A stretch of 64,000 nt of DNA from positions 115,001 to 179,000 of the forward strand of contig NZ_LPWF01000023.1 in NCBI RefSeq assembly GCF_001723305.1, in the 5' to 3' direction. Shown piece by piece: positions 51,480 through 62,095 of the stretch (position 1 is its first letter; each line of letters starts with the position of its first letter). The notes below the pieces were generated by a model that saw nothing but the letters and a program-made list of their open reading frames with translations, did not search any database and was not told the DNA's origin. This DNA comes from Methyloceanibacter superfactus. GTDB taxonomy: Bacteria > Pseudomonadota > Alphaproteobacteria > Rhizobiales > Methyloligellaceae. Made by a program: the position numbers and the translations under genes.

Positions 51480-51751
51480 CGGGTTATTCCATCCCCCAGT
51501 GGCGAGCGCTCGTGCTCAAACTCTTCGGGTGCCATAAATTGATTGACGCGGGCTTAGGGAGAACCGTGAAATTCAACCTAAAGCTGCCCGCCACAACCCG
51601 GGGGCCATCCTGAAAATCACCGTTTGCCGGGCGGTACAGCGCCTTGTGCTGCTGGCGCGATTGTTATAGGCAGGGCGCTCCCAGGGCTCATCCGTCAGCC
51701 CGCAAGGGCTTAGAATAATGGGCTGGGCGAAGCCGAAAGCGTGTGGGAACG

Positions 51752-52090
51752 ATGACGTACGTCGTCACTGAAGTCTGCATCAAGTGCAAGTACACCGACT
51801 GTGTCGAGGTCTGCCCCGTGGATTGCTTCTACGAGGGCGCCAACATGCTGGTCATCCATCCGGACGAATGCATCGATTGCGGCGTCTGTGAGCCGGAATG
51901 CCCCGTGGACGCCATCAAGCCCGACACCGAGCCGGAGCTCGACCAGTGGCTCGAGGTGAACCGGCAATATTCCGAGACTTGGCCGAACATCACGACCAAG
52001 AAGGATGCCCCAGCCAACGCCGACGATTTCGTGGCCGAGCCCGACAAATTTCAGAAATATTTCTCCGCCGACCCCGGCGAAGGGGACTAA
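51752..52090 (+). CDS. fdxA: 7Fe ferredoxin FdxA
   Basis: 112 residues from the ATG at 51752 ([20 protein letters not shown]); a GTG three codons earlier is possible but unlikely. Cysteines for a [3Fe-4S] and a [4Fe-4S] cluster are in [18 protein letters not shown] and [14 protein letters not shown]. The C-terminal extension ([17 protein letters not shown], [19 protein letters not shown]) is typical of alphaproteobacterial FdxA. A cytosolic electron carrier. It shares the locus with carD, as in related genomes. Confidence 0.97.
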   Translation: MTYVVTEVCIKCKYTDCVEVCPVDCFYEGANMLVIHPDECIDCGVCEPECPVDAIKPDTEPELDQWLEVNRQYSETWPNITTKKDAPANADDFVAEPDKFQKYFSADPGEGD

Positions 52091-52148
52091 GCCCTTCAAC
52101 GGGTTAAGCGTTAACCTTAGTGCCAAAATGTCGCATATTGCGGCGCCG

Positions 52149-52179
52149 AAAGGGCCGTGCTGCGGCACAGCACGCCTTT
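52149..52179 (+). terminator. Hairpin after fdxA
   Basis: AAAGG, a two-base bulge, CGTGCTG, a five-base loop, CAGCACG and CCTTT form a long stem starting 59 bases after the fdxA stop. A short T-run is part of the descending arm. Probably the fdxA terminator. Confidence 0.6.
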
Positions 52180-52200
52180 CAGATTCACTAAATTTGTGTT

Positions 52201-52278
52201 ATGGTCCTTTTGAAATGGCGCAGACTGTCGGCGCGTGAAGCACCAAGAGGGCGACGCCGTTTAGGCGCGCTTTTTTTT
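52201..52278 (+). ncRNA. Candidate small RNA between fdxA and carD
   Basis: A region with no coding potential lies between the fdxA hairpin and a strong terminator-like hairpin (52251-52278). If a promoter lies in the AT-rich stretch around 52175-52200, the transcript would be about 70-80 bases. No known RNA family was recognised, and the promoter is not convincing. It could equally be leader RNA of carD. Confidence 0.3.
52251..52278 (+). terminator. Intrinsic terminator upstream of carD
   Basis: GCG-A-CGCC, loop GTTTA, GGCG-CGC, then eight T residues. The stem has one bulged A. It stands 170 bases before the carD start, so it ends either a small RNA or an attenuated leader. Confidence 0.65.
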
Positions 52279-52298
52279 CTGACTTGGGGGAGTTGGCG

Positions 52299-52378
52299 CG
52301 ATCAGGCCACCTGATCGACCGCTCATCTTGTGCCCGCACCCCGCCCAAAGGCGGATGCCAGTATATTTTCGCTGGCAT
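52299..52378. promoter_or_regulatory. Two dyads in the carD upstream region
   Basis: CGATCAGG, three bases, CCTGATCG at 52299-52317 is a perfect 8-bp inverted repeat. ATGCCAG, ten bases, CTGGCAT at 52355-52378 is a perfect 7-bp inverted repeat. Both lie between the upstream terminator and the carD start at 52449, where its promoter should be. Candidate operators; unproven. Confidence 0.4.
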
Positions 52379-52448
52379 AAAGAAGCGGGCGAGCTCACGC
52401 CACTCGGTTTTGCGCCCACTAAACAATTTCAATAGATGAGGCGAGAGT

Positions 52449-53014
52449 ATGCCCGAGAAAAAGAGACCCCAGCAAAGACACGGTTTCCGGACGAACGAGT
52501 ATATCGTTTATCCGGCGCACGGCGTTGGCCGAATCGTGAGCATCGAAGAGCAGGAAATTGCTGGTGCTAAGCTCGAGCTATTCGTGATCAACTTCGAGAA
52601 GGACAAGATGACCCTGCGGGTCCCGACCTCGAAGCTTGAGAGCGTCGGCATGCGCAAGCTCTCGGAAGACAAGATCCTCAAGAAGGCCCTCACCACGCTC
52701 AAGGGCAAGGCGCGCGTCAAGCGCACCATGTGGTCCCGGCGCGCCCAGGAATACGAAGCCAAGATCAACTCCGGCGATCTCATCTCCATCGCGAGGTGGT
52801 CCGCGACCTGTACCGCTCCGAGGCCCAGCCCGAGCAGTCCTATTCCGAGCGTCAGCTCTATGAAGCCGCGCTGGACCGCATGGCCCGCGAACTGGCCGCC
52901 GTGGAGAAGCTGGACGAGGCGTCCGCCATCGCCAAGATCGACGATGTGCTCGCCAAGACGGCCCGCCACAACAAGATGGCCGCAGAAGACGCCGCGCGCA
53001 CCAAGGCCGCGTAA
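52449..53014 (+). CDS. carD: CarD-family transcription regulator, one frameshift
   Basis: About 188 residues after repair. CarD/CdnL proteins bind the beta subunit of RNA polymerase and stabilise open complexes at many promoters. The N-terminal Tudor-like domain reads FRTNEYIVYPAHGVGRIVSI and DKMTLRVPTSKLESVGMRKL; the C-terminal helical DNA-binding part follows. The break near 52793 lacks one C (ATCGCGAGG to ATCGCCGAGG), restoring ISIAEVVRDLYRSEAQPEQS and a normal end AAEDAARTKAA. A terminator follows the stop. Confidence 0.95.
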
Positions 53015-53047
53015 GGCACCTCGGCCGCGACATCCGCAATTCGGTCA

Positions 53048-53080
53048 GGGCCGGGCGACAACGCCCGGCCCTTTCCTTTT
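53048..53080 (+). terminator. Intrinsic terminator of carD
   Basis: GGGCCGGGCG, loop ACAA, CGCCCGGCCC, then TTTCCTTTT: a perfect 10-bp stem starting 34 bases after the carD stop. It also sits between carD and the convergent nuclease-like gene. Confidence 0.85.
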
Positions 53081-53094
53081 GTGGGGCAGCCCGC

Positions 53095-53913
53095 TCAGAG
53101 CGCGGGCGCCGGGTCCAGGACCTCGATCTGCTCTGGGGTCGTGGCGGCGATCATCGGTCCATTCCACCATTCGACGACGCCCCGCACCCGCACGCGTTTG
53201 CCGGCAAGCCGCTCGAGGTCGAGACCGGCGGCCTCGAACGCGGCCAAGTCTTTTCGCGCGATGGTGATGGTGAAGTCGTGCCGCCAGTCCTTGGCGAAGT
53301 TCACATAGATCAGCTTGCGCCCCTCGCCGACCGCGTGAACCTGTCCCTCGACCAGCTGATAGCTATGGGTGAGCCGGCCCAGGCGCTTCACGTCGCCGGC
53401 GTCTTCCACGCGATAAGCCCATGAACGCCAAAGGCCGCGCCGGGTACGGCGTGCCTCATCCTCCCGCGCCAAGAGTTCGGCGACACAAGCGCGGGTGCGG
53501 GAAAGGGAGTAGACCCGGGCAAAGCCGCGCGCGACGAGGTCGTCTTGCAGCCACAGCCTCTCCTCGCCCCGTAGCACGGTGACCTGGGCCAGGAGATGGC
53601 CGTACCGGTCCTGCCGGCGCTCGTCGAAGCCGAGCTCGACCGTGGCACCCGTCGCAAGCCGCGCGAGCGCCGCTGTCGCCTCCGCAACGAACGGCCAAGG
53701 ATCCTCGCCCTTCCAGCCGAGCGGCGCCGACGGAGCCTTGATACCAAGCAGCCGCACCTTGCGGCCGTCGGTGAGCTCGAGGGTTTCTCCGTCTTCGACC
53801 GAGGCAACGGTCGCGGTCTCGGCTACCGGCAGGTCGCAAGCAACGGCGGGCGGCGCAAGCCAGAGGGCTGCGCCGACAAACCCAATCAAGCGGCGCGTGA
53901 ACCGGCATCCCAT
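53095..53913 (-). CDS. Exported staphylococcal-nuclease-like protein
   Basis: 272 residues. Signal peptide RRLIGFVGAALWLAPPAVAC, then an SNase OB-fold domain (residues 30-165): TVASVEDGETLELTDGRKVR, LLGIKAPSAP, ELGFDERRQDRYGHLLAQV, ARVYSLSRTRACVAELLARE. The nuclease's key Arg and Glu residues are only partly recognisable, so activity is uncertain. A second OB-like C-terminal part (VKRLGRLTHSYQLVEGQVHAV; KRVRVRGVVEWWNGPMI) resembles a nucleic-acid-binding fold. Convergent with carD and downstream of the cyclase gene. Confidence 0.88.
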   Translation of the reverse strand: MGCRFTRRLIGFVGAALWLAPPAVACDLPVAETATVASVEDGETLELTDGRKVRLLGIKAPSAPLGWKGEDPWPFVAEATAALARLATGATVELGFDERRQDRYGHLLAQVTVLRGEERLWLQDDLVARGFARVYSLSRTRACVAELLAREDEARRTRRGLWRSWAYRVEDAGDVKRLGRLTHSYQLVEGQVHAVGEGRKLIYVNFAKDWRHDFTITIARKDLAAFEAAGLDLERLAGKRVRVRGVVEWWNGPMIAATTPEQIEVLDPAPAL

Positions 53914-53922
53914 GGCAGACTC

Positions 53923-54953
<1,031 letters not shown>

Positions 54954-54954
<1 letters not shown>

Positions 54955-57900
54955 CACTGCCCTCCAATGTCGAGCGAGAGGCGGGAGGCGATTCCCGATA
55001 GGCATTTCAGCGCCGCCTCGAACTCGAAATTGCCGACCTGATCGGTGAGCGCTTTGACCTCCGCCGGGGTGAGAACGCCGGCGAGCTGAGGCTTGACCTC
55101 GATCATGAAGTCCGCGGCCTCCCCGTCGTCGGTTTCCAGAAGCTGCTTGAGACGGGCGAGCGGCGCGGCGACGGCGTCCGGATCTCCGCCCGGGGCTTGG
55201 CTGGAGCCATCGGCTTCGGCGGGCAGTGAGGTCATGATGGACTTGATCACCGGATCGAGCTCATCGACAAGGATCTCAGCGTATCCTCCGCATCCCGCCC
55301 TTCCCTGACGGCGCTCTCCGTCTCGGCCGCGGCGACCGCCAGCTGTGCCGCCCCGAGCGTCGCGGCGGAGCCTTTGAGCGAGTGGCCGCGCGCTCAGCCG
55401 CCGCCGCGTCGCCATTCGACAGCGCCAGCCGAATGATCTCTACCGTGCCACCTTGTTGTTCGGCGAATTTGCCCAAGAGAGCCACGTAGCGTTTGCGGCT
55501 CCCCCCGGTGAAGCGCAAGCCCGCATCGGCATCGATGCCCTTGAGCTCCAAGGACTCCCAGCCCCCGTCGTCTTCCGCGCCGCGCTTGGCCTCCGCGCCA
55601 TTCGTGGCCTCAGGACCACTGTCAGGCTCGTCCCGACGGATCCACCGCAGTAAAGTGCCGAACAACTGGTGGGGAATCGATCGGCTTGGCGATGTGATCG
55701 TTCATGCCGACCTCCAGGCACAACTCACGATCGGTCGACAGTGCGTTGGCGGTCATGGCGATGATCGGCAAGTCCTGATAGCGCCGGTCGGACCGCAAGA
55801 TGCGCGTAGCAGCGACCCCATCCATCACCGGCATCTGCATGTCCATCAGCACCACGTCGTAATCATTCTTCTCGATCAACCGGATGGCCTGCTCGCCGTT
55901 CTCCGCCACGTCGACGAAGACGTCGGCGTCCTCGAGCTGGCCCACGGCCACTTCCTGATTGATCACATTGTCTTCGACCAACAGGACTCTGGCGCCACGC
56001 AAGCGAGCGACGTCCAAGGATGGACTCGTGTTGGCCGGCTCCATGCCGCCCAGCTCGCCGCCGAGCGCCACGACCGCGGTGTCGAACAGGATCGACGATG
56101 TCACCGGCTTGATCAGGACATTCTCGAAGCCGCTCTCTTCGGCTTGCTTCAGCACCTCCTCGCGGCCATACGCCGTGACCATCACCAGATGAGGCGGCTT
56201 TGCGCCGTCGAGCAACTCGCGGATGCGCTTGCCCGTCTCGATGCCGTCGAGGCCGGGCATCTGCCAGTCGATGAACACGATCTCGTAACGGGCGCCCGAC
56301 TGCCCCGCCTGGCGCAGCATCTCGAGCGCTTCCTCGCCCGACGCCGCCTCGTCGGCCATGAAAGTCATGCTATTCAGCATCGTCGCCAGCACGGTCCGCG
56401 CATGCGAATTGTCGTCGATGACCAGGACGCGCCGGCCGCGCAGGTCGGACTGCAGCAACCGCGGACGCGGCGCCGCGGAACTCTTGCCGAGCCGCGCCGT
56501 GAAGCGGAACACGCTGCCCTCGCCTGGCGTGCTCTCGACCTCGACGGACCCGCCCATGAGTTCGATGAGCTGTTTGGAGATGGCAAGCCCGAGGCCTGTG
56601 CCGCCATACCGGCGGGTGGTCGAGGCGTCCGCCTGCTCGAAAGCCTGGAACAGGCGCTCGACCTGCTCCTGGGTCATGCCGATCCCGGTATCGGTGACCG
56701 AGAAGTCGACGAGCTGGCTGTCGGCGCAGTCCTCGGCTACGCGGACCTGTACCCAGATCTCGCCGGTCTCGGTGAACTTCACGGCATTCGAGCAGAAATT
56801 GATCAGGATCTGTCCGAGGCGCAACGGATCGCCCTTGAAATGGGCCGACACCCCTTGCTCGACGTCGAAGATCAACTCCAGCCCCTTGGCCGAGGCTTTC
56901 TCGGACATCAAGTTCGCGACATTCTCCAGCACCTTGTCGAGATCGAAGTCGATATTCTCGATCGACAACTTGCCTGCCTCGATCTTCGAGAAATCGAGAA
57001 CGTCGTTGATGATGCCGAGCAGATGCTGGCCCGAGCTCTTGATCTTAAGCACGTAGTCGCGCTGGCGCGGGCTCAGGTCCGTTTTCAGCGCGAGATGGGA
57101 CAGGCCGATAATGGCGTTCATCGGCGTCCTGATTTCGTGACTCATATTGGCGAGGAAGATGCTCTTGGCCTCGTTCGCCTCGAGCGCGGCCTCGGTCGCC
57201 TTGGCCAACTCGATCTGGGACGCCTGGAATGCCTCTTCAGCCTCTTTGCGCGCGTCGATATTGCTCCACGAGCCCACCACCTCGATCGGGTTTCCCTGCT
57301 TGTCACGGATGAGCTGCTGTTCGTCGCTAAGCCAGCAATAGGAGCCGTGCTTGTCGAGGAAGCGGTATTCGGCGAGATGCATACCCTTGCTGAACACTTC
57401 CGACTGCTGCGCCTCGAGTCTCGGCAGATCGTCGGGATGCACGTGATCCCGCCAGAAGCCGGCGCCCTCCAGATACTCTTCCTGCCGGTAGCCGAGCAGC
57501 CGCTGGATATTCGCGCTCACGAAGGTCGGCGCGAAATCGCCGGTCGCGGCGAAGCTGTAGATCACCACGGGCGCCACATCGAGCAGCAGGTCGAGCCGCT
57601 CCCGTGCCGCGCGCCTCTCCGCCTCTGCTTCCTTGCGCTCGGTCACGTCGGTCCAGGAGCCCGCGATCTCGATGGGAGCGCCCGTCTCGTCGCGCACCAC
57701 TTGCTGCCGGTCGTGAACCCAGAAATAGGAGCCGTCGGGCCGGCGGATGCGATATTCGATCGAGCGCGTATCGTTCTCGAACATCACGTCGACCCACGCA
57801 TTGATGCGCTGAACATCGTCGGGGTGAACGAAGTCACGCCACAGATACGGGTCCGCGAGATACTCGCGCGGCGAGCAGCCGAACAACCGGCTGATGCTGT

Positions 57901-58183
57901 CGCTGACGAAAGTCGGTGCGTAATCGCCTTCGGCCGACCGGCAATAGATCACCGCGGGCGATGTATTGAGCAGGCGGCTGAGATGAGCGTGCGCCGAAGC
58001 CTGCACCTCGGCGATATGCTCCAAGCTGCGCTTTTCCTGCTCTTGGACCGCCTGGCAGAGCGCCTGCTCGATGAGCAGCGTCACCGACTCGGTGTCGGCT
58101 TGTGCCGAATCCCCGCCCAGCATACGCATGATCGCGGCGGCGACCGTCCCCGCTTGGTCCCGAGCGGCCGACATGACTGACAC
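54954..58183 (-). CDS. Hybrid histidine kinase PAS-PAS-HK-REC-REC-Hpt, three frameshifts
   Basis: About 1076 residues after repair; no membrane span was seen, so it is probably cytosolic. Two PAS-PAC units (residues 60-330), His[22 protein letters not shown], HATPase with [13 protein letters not shown] and [14 protein letters not shown], two receivers ([27 protein letters not shown]), then an Hpt domain. Breaks: an extra T near 55665 (mended frame [14 protein letters not shown]), a missing C near 55386 and one near 55275. The repaired Hpt motif [13 protein letters not shown] regains its phospho-His, which no raw frame contains. The stop overlaps the start of the REC-cyclase, so the pair forms one relay. 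Confidence 0.93.
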
Positions 58184-58378
58184 CCTCCAGGAGGCAACCT
58201 TCGGTAGCGCCTCTCCCGGCGAGTAGCCTAACGCCTTCTAGCGGTTGTGCAAACGGCATCGCGCCCCGGCGGAGCCGCCGGGCTGGACGCCACGGACGCC
58301 TTCCGCACCGGGAACTGCCCGTTTCCCGGGTTGCGGGCGCCTCTAGCCTCCTCTAAATCCAGAGAGAGCCATCCCAAT

Positions 58379-58455
58379 GGCCCCGTAGCTCAGTCGGATA
58401 GAGCATCAGATTCCTAATCTGAGGGTCACAGGTTCGAATCCTGTCGGGGTCACCA
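58379..58455 (+). tRNA. tRNA-Arg (CCT anticodon)
   Basis: A 77-base cloverleaf including encoded CCA. The acceptor stem GGCCCCG pairs with CGGGGTC through one G-U; the D arm is GCTC..GAGC; the anticodon stem-loop is TCAGATTCCTAATCTGA with CCT in the loop; the T arm is ACAGG TTCGAAT CCTGT. Reads AGG codons. Confidence 0.97.
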
Positions 58456-58578
58456 TTATCAATGACTCAGGCTCCGACCCGGGGAGGCCACTGATTGAGG
58501 GAGGCTCCCACCACGAGGCGCGGCGCATTGCCGTGAATGCTGCTAAGCTGGTGGGGCTGATTGGGGCGACCTAGACGG

Positions 58579-58956
58579 TCATCCAATCGGCGGCGGGGGT
58601 ATCCGGTCTGGTTCGTTTTGGCATTTCGCGAAAAGGTCTGCGTAGGCCCTTTGCCGTCTATCCATGGCCGCACGCCATTCTAGATAGGCATTAACAAGCA
58701 TGACGAAGCTGAAAAGGAACATCGCGGCGGTTAGCACTGCGACGCCGACTGCCCCCAAGATCACAATCCAGCTAACCAAGCCAGCGGGCGTGCCGATGAC
58801 GGCGGACGCGGCAATCAAAATGCCGATTGCTGCAAGCAACAATACTGCCGAGACTGTCGCCGCCGCGGCCATCGCAAGCATGGCGGCGAAGGCGTCCGCA
58901 AGTTCAAGCTGTCGCAGCTGGTATTCCGCGAGAGCGGTATCGCAACTTTCGGACAT
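58579..58956 (-). CDS. Hypothetical two-span membrane protein
   Basis: 125 residues from the ATG at 58956, with a GAGTGGGG sequence upstream. A Ser/Cys/Gln start is followed by two long hydrophobic spans (AAAATVSAVLLLAAIGILIA and SWIVILGAVGVAVLTAAMFL) and a charged tail ending PPPPIG. No known family was recognised. It lies 120 bases past the tRNA-Arg gene. Confidence 0.55.
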   Translation of the reverse strand: MSESCDTALAEYQLRQLELADAFAAMLAMAAAATVSAVLLLAAIGILIAASAVIGTPAGLVSWIVILGAVGVAVLTAAMFLFSFVMLVNAYLEWRAAMDRRQRAYADLFAKCQNEPDRIPPPPIG

Positions 58957-59100
58957 CGTGACCCCACTCAATCTAGTAGGTTCCGTATGCCTTAGGACTA
59001 TAGCATCGGCGAGAGCTTTTGCGAAGTTGAGGCTGGCGGCAAATCGAAATGCTCCAATGGAAGACCAAACCGACGCCGCACGCATGATTGGAGACGGGGC

Positions 59101-59412
59101 TTGATCTTACCCAGGCGTGCCTGCCGGCTCGGGCTTCTCTTCGCTACGGCGCCCTTCCTCGCTGGTGTCTTTAGCGCATACGAAACGGTCGCTCGGAAGT
59201 CGGAGCAGCAGGCGCTTGGCTGGTTCGACACCCTCGCCTACGAGGTTTTTCCTCGCGTGGGTCTCGGTCTTCTCCTGGCGGTCGCGGTCTACCTTCTCGT
59301 TCACGCAGCAAGTTCGTGGCTTTCAAGACTTGGCGACATTGCCTTGGCGGCTCAGACCGCGACCCGGGTCCAGTCGTGCAACCTTGCAACGCTCGGCGCT
59401 TACTTCCGATGA
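59101..59412 (+). CDS. Hypothetical small membrane protein
   Basis: 103 residues from a TTG at 59101 with GGAGA 8 bases upstream; an ATG 18 bases earlier is stopped in frame. Two hydrophobic spans (LGLLFATAPFLAGVFSA and VGLGLLLAVAVYLLVHAA). Divergent from the previous gene, with about 145 bases between starts. No homology recognised; it might be spurious. Confidence 0.35.
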   Translation: MILPRRACRLGLLFATAPFLAGVFSAYETVARKSEQQALGWFDTLAYEVFPRVGLGLLLAVAVYLLVHAASSWLSRLGDIALAAQTATRVQSCNLATLGAYFR

Positions 59413-59598
59413 GGCGCGGCAAGCGGGCGCTCTCCCGGCTTTAAAACTCTCCTCTAGAGCAAGGCTGCGCGGCACCTCTTTGACGGACAACGGAGCCATG
59501 GACTTTTCCCATGGCAAAATGAGCAAGCCTGGCATCGCGGGGGCCCAGCGCCTCGTGTAGACGATGAGATCGTCCATCCCCCACGATGAGTTGCCCCG

Positions 59599-60231
59599 AT
59601 GCGTTTTCAGATGAGTTCTCCCCTGTCGCCTCGCCTATCGCGCGTCCGGCCGCTCTCGCTGGCCTTCGCGCTCCTTCTGTCACTCGCCGCGCCCGCGGCG
59701 GCGCTGGCGCAAGCCGCGCCCGGCGGCGGCTTCGACCCTGCCGACATCGACAAGATCACCGCCTCCGTGCGTCAGGTGCCGTTGACCGCGGACATGGTCG
59801 ACCGGCTGATCGCGTCCTTCCCCGACATGCGGCGCGTAGCCGCCAAGTTCGGCGGCACCGAGTTGCCCGCGCAGGCCGGCGCCGCCGGTATCGCCGCGAT
59901 GCCGGCCGCCAAGCGGAAAGCTCTAGAGGCCGTCGCCGCCGAGCACGGCTTCGAGAGCCTCAACCAGTGGACCGACGTCGCCTCCTCGGTGACCATGACC
60001 TACGTCTATGCCATGCAGGGCAAGAAGCCCGGCTCGCTCGACGAGGCGGTCAAGGCGAACATCGCCCAAGCCGAACGCGACCCGACCCTGAGCGCCGAGC
60101 AGAAGCAGCAGACCGTCGCCCAGTATAAGTTGATCGGCGACAAGCTGGCGCGGCTCGAGCCGCTGCAGGAGAATTACACGCTGATCGTCGAGATGAAGGA
60201 CAAGATCACGCCGCTCATGGACCCGAACTGA
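59599..60231 (+). CDS. Exported helical protein, unknown function
   Basis: 210 residues. Signal peptide SLAFALLLSLAAPAAALAQA. The mature protein is mostly helical, with DKITASVRQVPLTADMVDRL, LASFPDMRRVAAKFG-like (IASFPDMRRVAAKF) and NIAQAERDPTLSAEQKQQTV. No enzyme motif or known domain was recognised. Its end overlaps the convergent protease gene by 17 bases. An ATG at 59611 is an alternative start. Confidence 0.7.
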   Translation: MRFQMSSPLSPRLSRVRPLSLAFALLLSLAAPAAALAQAAPGGGFDPADIDKITASVRQVPLTADMVDRLIASFPDMRRVAAKFGGTELPAQAGAAGIAAMPAAKRKALEAVAAEHGFESLNQWTDVASSVTMTYVYAMQGKKPGSLDEAVKANIAQAERDPTLSAEQKQQTVAQYKLIGDKLARLEPLQENYTLIVEMKDKITPLMDPN

Positions 60232-61104
60232 GCGGCGCGTAGCCGAGCGCCCGCGCCGTCTCCAAGATGAAGTCGCGATTGGCCGAGATCGCCGCGGCCG
60301 CGCTGCGCCGCGTCGACGCCAGGGCGAAAAGCTCAAGCGGCAGCCCTCGCCGCACCGAGATCACGCCCACGTAAGAGAGCTTCCCATCCGCCGCCTCGAC
60401 GAGAAGCGCGCCGCCGCTATCGCCCGGCATGGCCGCCGATTCCATGCACCACATGGCCCCCGGAAGACCCGCCTCTCGCTCGCGGCGGCTGGGGAAACAG
60501 TCGGCGCCGTCCTTGATCACCACCGGCAGCACCCGGCGGACGCCCGCATCGTCGCATTGACTGTAGGAGGCGCAATGCTCGCCGCCGAACGCCACGAGCA
60601 CGCCCCGTCGTGACGCCTCCGGAAGCGAAGGCTGCGTGTCCAACACGAGCTCGCTTTCCGGCGCTCCCACTTCGATCGGATCCTCCGTCACGAGCAGAGC
60701 TAGATCATATGGCAGCCGCTTGAACGCGCCCGCGCCCGCGCCATTCGCGAGCCAGCCCGGCGCGATCGCCGTCTTCGTCACCTTGTAAGACGTGTTGCGG
60801 CCCATCCGCACCACATCACGCCGAGCGTGCCCGGCTCCACATAGGAGTCCACGTAGATGCGCGTACCGCCCACGCTGACCGACTCTTGCAGGCAATGCGC
60901 GGCCGTCACCACGATGCGGGGATAGACGACCGTGCCAGAGCAGATGAGCCGGCCCTGATAGGTAATGGCCACCACGAAGGGAAAGCGGTCGGCGCCGTCG
61001 GTGGTGGCACCGGACAACGCCAGCGCGCCCGATGTTCCGAGCAGCGGCAGCAGCCAAAGCCCCAGCCTCCATTGCCAATGAAGATGCCTCGCCGCCTCGA
61101 TCAT
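60215..61104 (-). CDS. Trypsin-like serine protease, one frameshift
   Basis: About 296 residues after repair. N-terminal hydrophobic anchor/signal (GLWLLPLLGTSGALALSG), then a chymotrypsin-fold domain with all three catalytic residues: His in VVTAAHCLQESV, Asp in PYDLALLVTEDP and Ser in AMPGDSGGALLVEAADG. The break near 60818 lacks one G (CTCGGCGTGATG), restoring GTLGGDVVRMGRNTSYKV. It lies 12 bases after the beta-propeller gene on the same strand, so it probably belongs to the mxa transcript. Substrate unknown. Confidence 0.9.
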
Positions 61105-61116
61105 CGCGCGAGCCCG

Positions 61117-62084
61117 CTAGCCGGAGGGAACGATCGCGAGGCCGCGCGCGCCCTCGCCGGCGTCGAGCCGCTTCAACTCCCGGCCGGTCTCGCCATCGAG
61201 CACGGAGATGTCCCCGGACATCCAGTTGACCACATAGGCCTTGCTGCCGTCGGGAAGCATGACGATGCTCTCGGGATAGCGCCCCACCTTGGCGCGATAG
61301 GTCGCCACCAGAGACGCGGCATCCACCACATTCACCGTGCCCGACTGCTGATTGGCGACGAAGATCCGGTCGCCGCCGGGCGCGACGGCGACGCCGTAGG
61401 GCATGGCGCCAACACGCACGGTTCCGATCCGCGCCAGGCTGTCGGCGCCCAGCACCGAAACGTCGCCACCCTGCACATTGGCCACATAGACTCTGTTGCC
61501 CGCCGGCGAGACGGCGAGCGCGAAAGGCGCATGGCCGACCGCGACCGTGGCGATCACGATCAACCGGTCGGTGTCGACCACGCTCAGGCTGTTGTCCTCG
61601 CGATTGGCGATGAAGGCACGCCGGCTCTGGGGCGCAGCGCCACATGCGCCGGCGCGTGTCCGACCGAGATCTCGGCGATCTTGCTGCCGGTCTCGCCGTC
61701 GAGCACGAGGAGCAGGTTTCGGTTCCAATCGCTGACGAACAAGCGGCCGTCGCTCGCCACGGCGATACCGAACGGCGCACCGCCCACGTCGAGCAGTCTC
61801 GGCACACCGAGCCGATGCCCATCGAGGATGGAGATCTGCCCAGCTTCGGGATGGGTGATGTAGATATGCCGTCCTCCGGGCGCGGCGGTGATCATGGCCG
61901 GCCCCGACGCCACGGCGAGCGTCGCCACCTTGGCGTCGCTGCCGGTATCGATCACCAAAACGCTGTTATCGGTCTGATTGGTGACATAGAGAAGCGGCGC
62001 CGCGGCCTGCGCTGAGGCGGCAATCGCGGACGCCAGGACCAGCGGCGCAACCGCCGCGGCCAACCTCTTGAGCGTCGCGAGCAT
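61117..62084 (-). CDS. Exported YVTN-family beta-propeller, one frameshift
   Basis: About 322 residues after repair, ATG at 62084 with a GAGGAGG site. Signal peptide LVLASAIAASAQAAAPLLYVT. Seven or so blades of the YVTN/YncE type follow: YVTNQTDNSVLVIDTGSDA, APFGIAVASDGRLFVSDWN, RVYVANVQGGDVSVLG, RIFVANQQSGTVNVVD, KAYVVNWMSGDISVLDGETG. The break near 61635 lacks one C (CGCCCCAGAGC), restoring ALRPQSRRAFIANRED. Propellers of this group accompany PQQ-dependent oxidation in several methylotrophs. It lies 11 bases after mxaD. Role unknown. Confidence 0.9.
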
Positions 62085-62095
62085 GGCGTCCTCCT

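Noticed and set aside
55276..55665. A separate Hpt-protein gene starting MFGTLLRWI
   Set aside because: That start is the conserved end of a receiver domain ([14 protein letters not shown]). With one extra T removed it continues the kinase, so there is one gene.
55493..58180. 895-codon open frame on the plus strand opposite the histidine kinase
   Set aside because: Antisense shadow. The minus strand has all kinase, receiver and Hpt motifs in the right order.
58456..59598. Integrated element at tRNA-Arg
   Set aside because: No integrase gene and no repeat of the tRNA 3' end were found in the window.
60215..61822. A single 535-codon frame joining the protease end with sequence from the propeller gene
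   Set aside because: An artefact of two frameshifts. The upstream half is out-of-frame propeller sequence; the repaired protease and propeller are separate genes.
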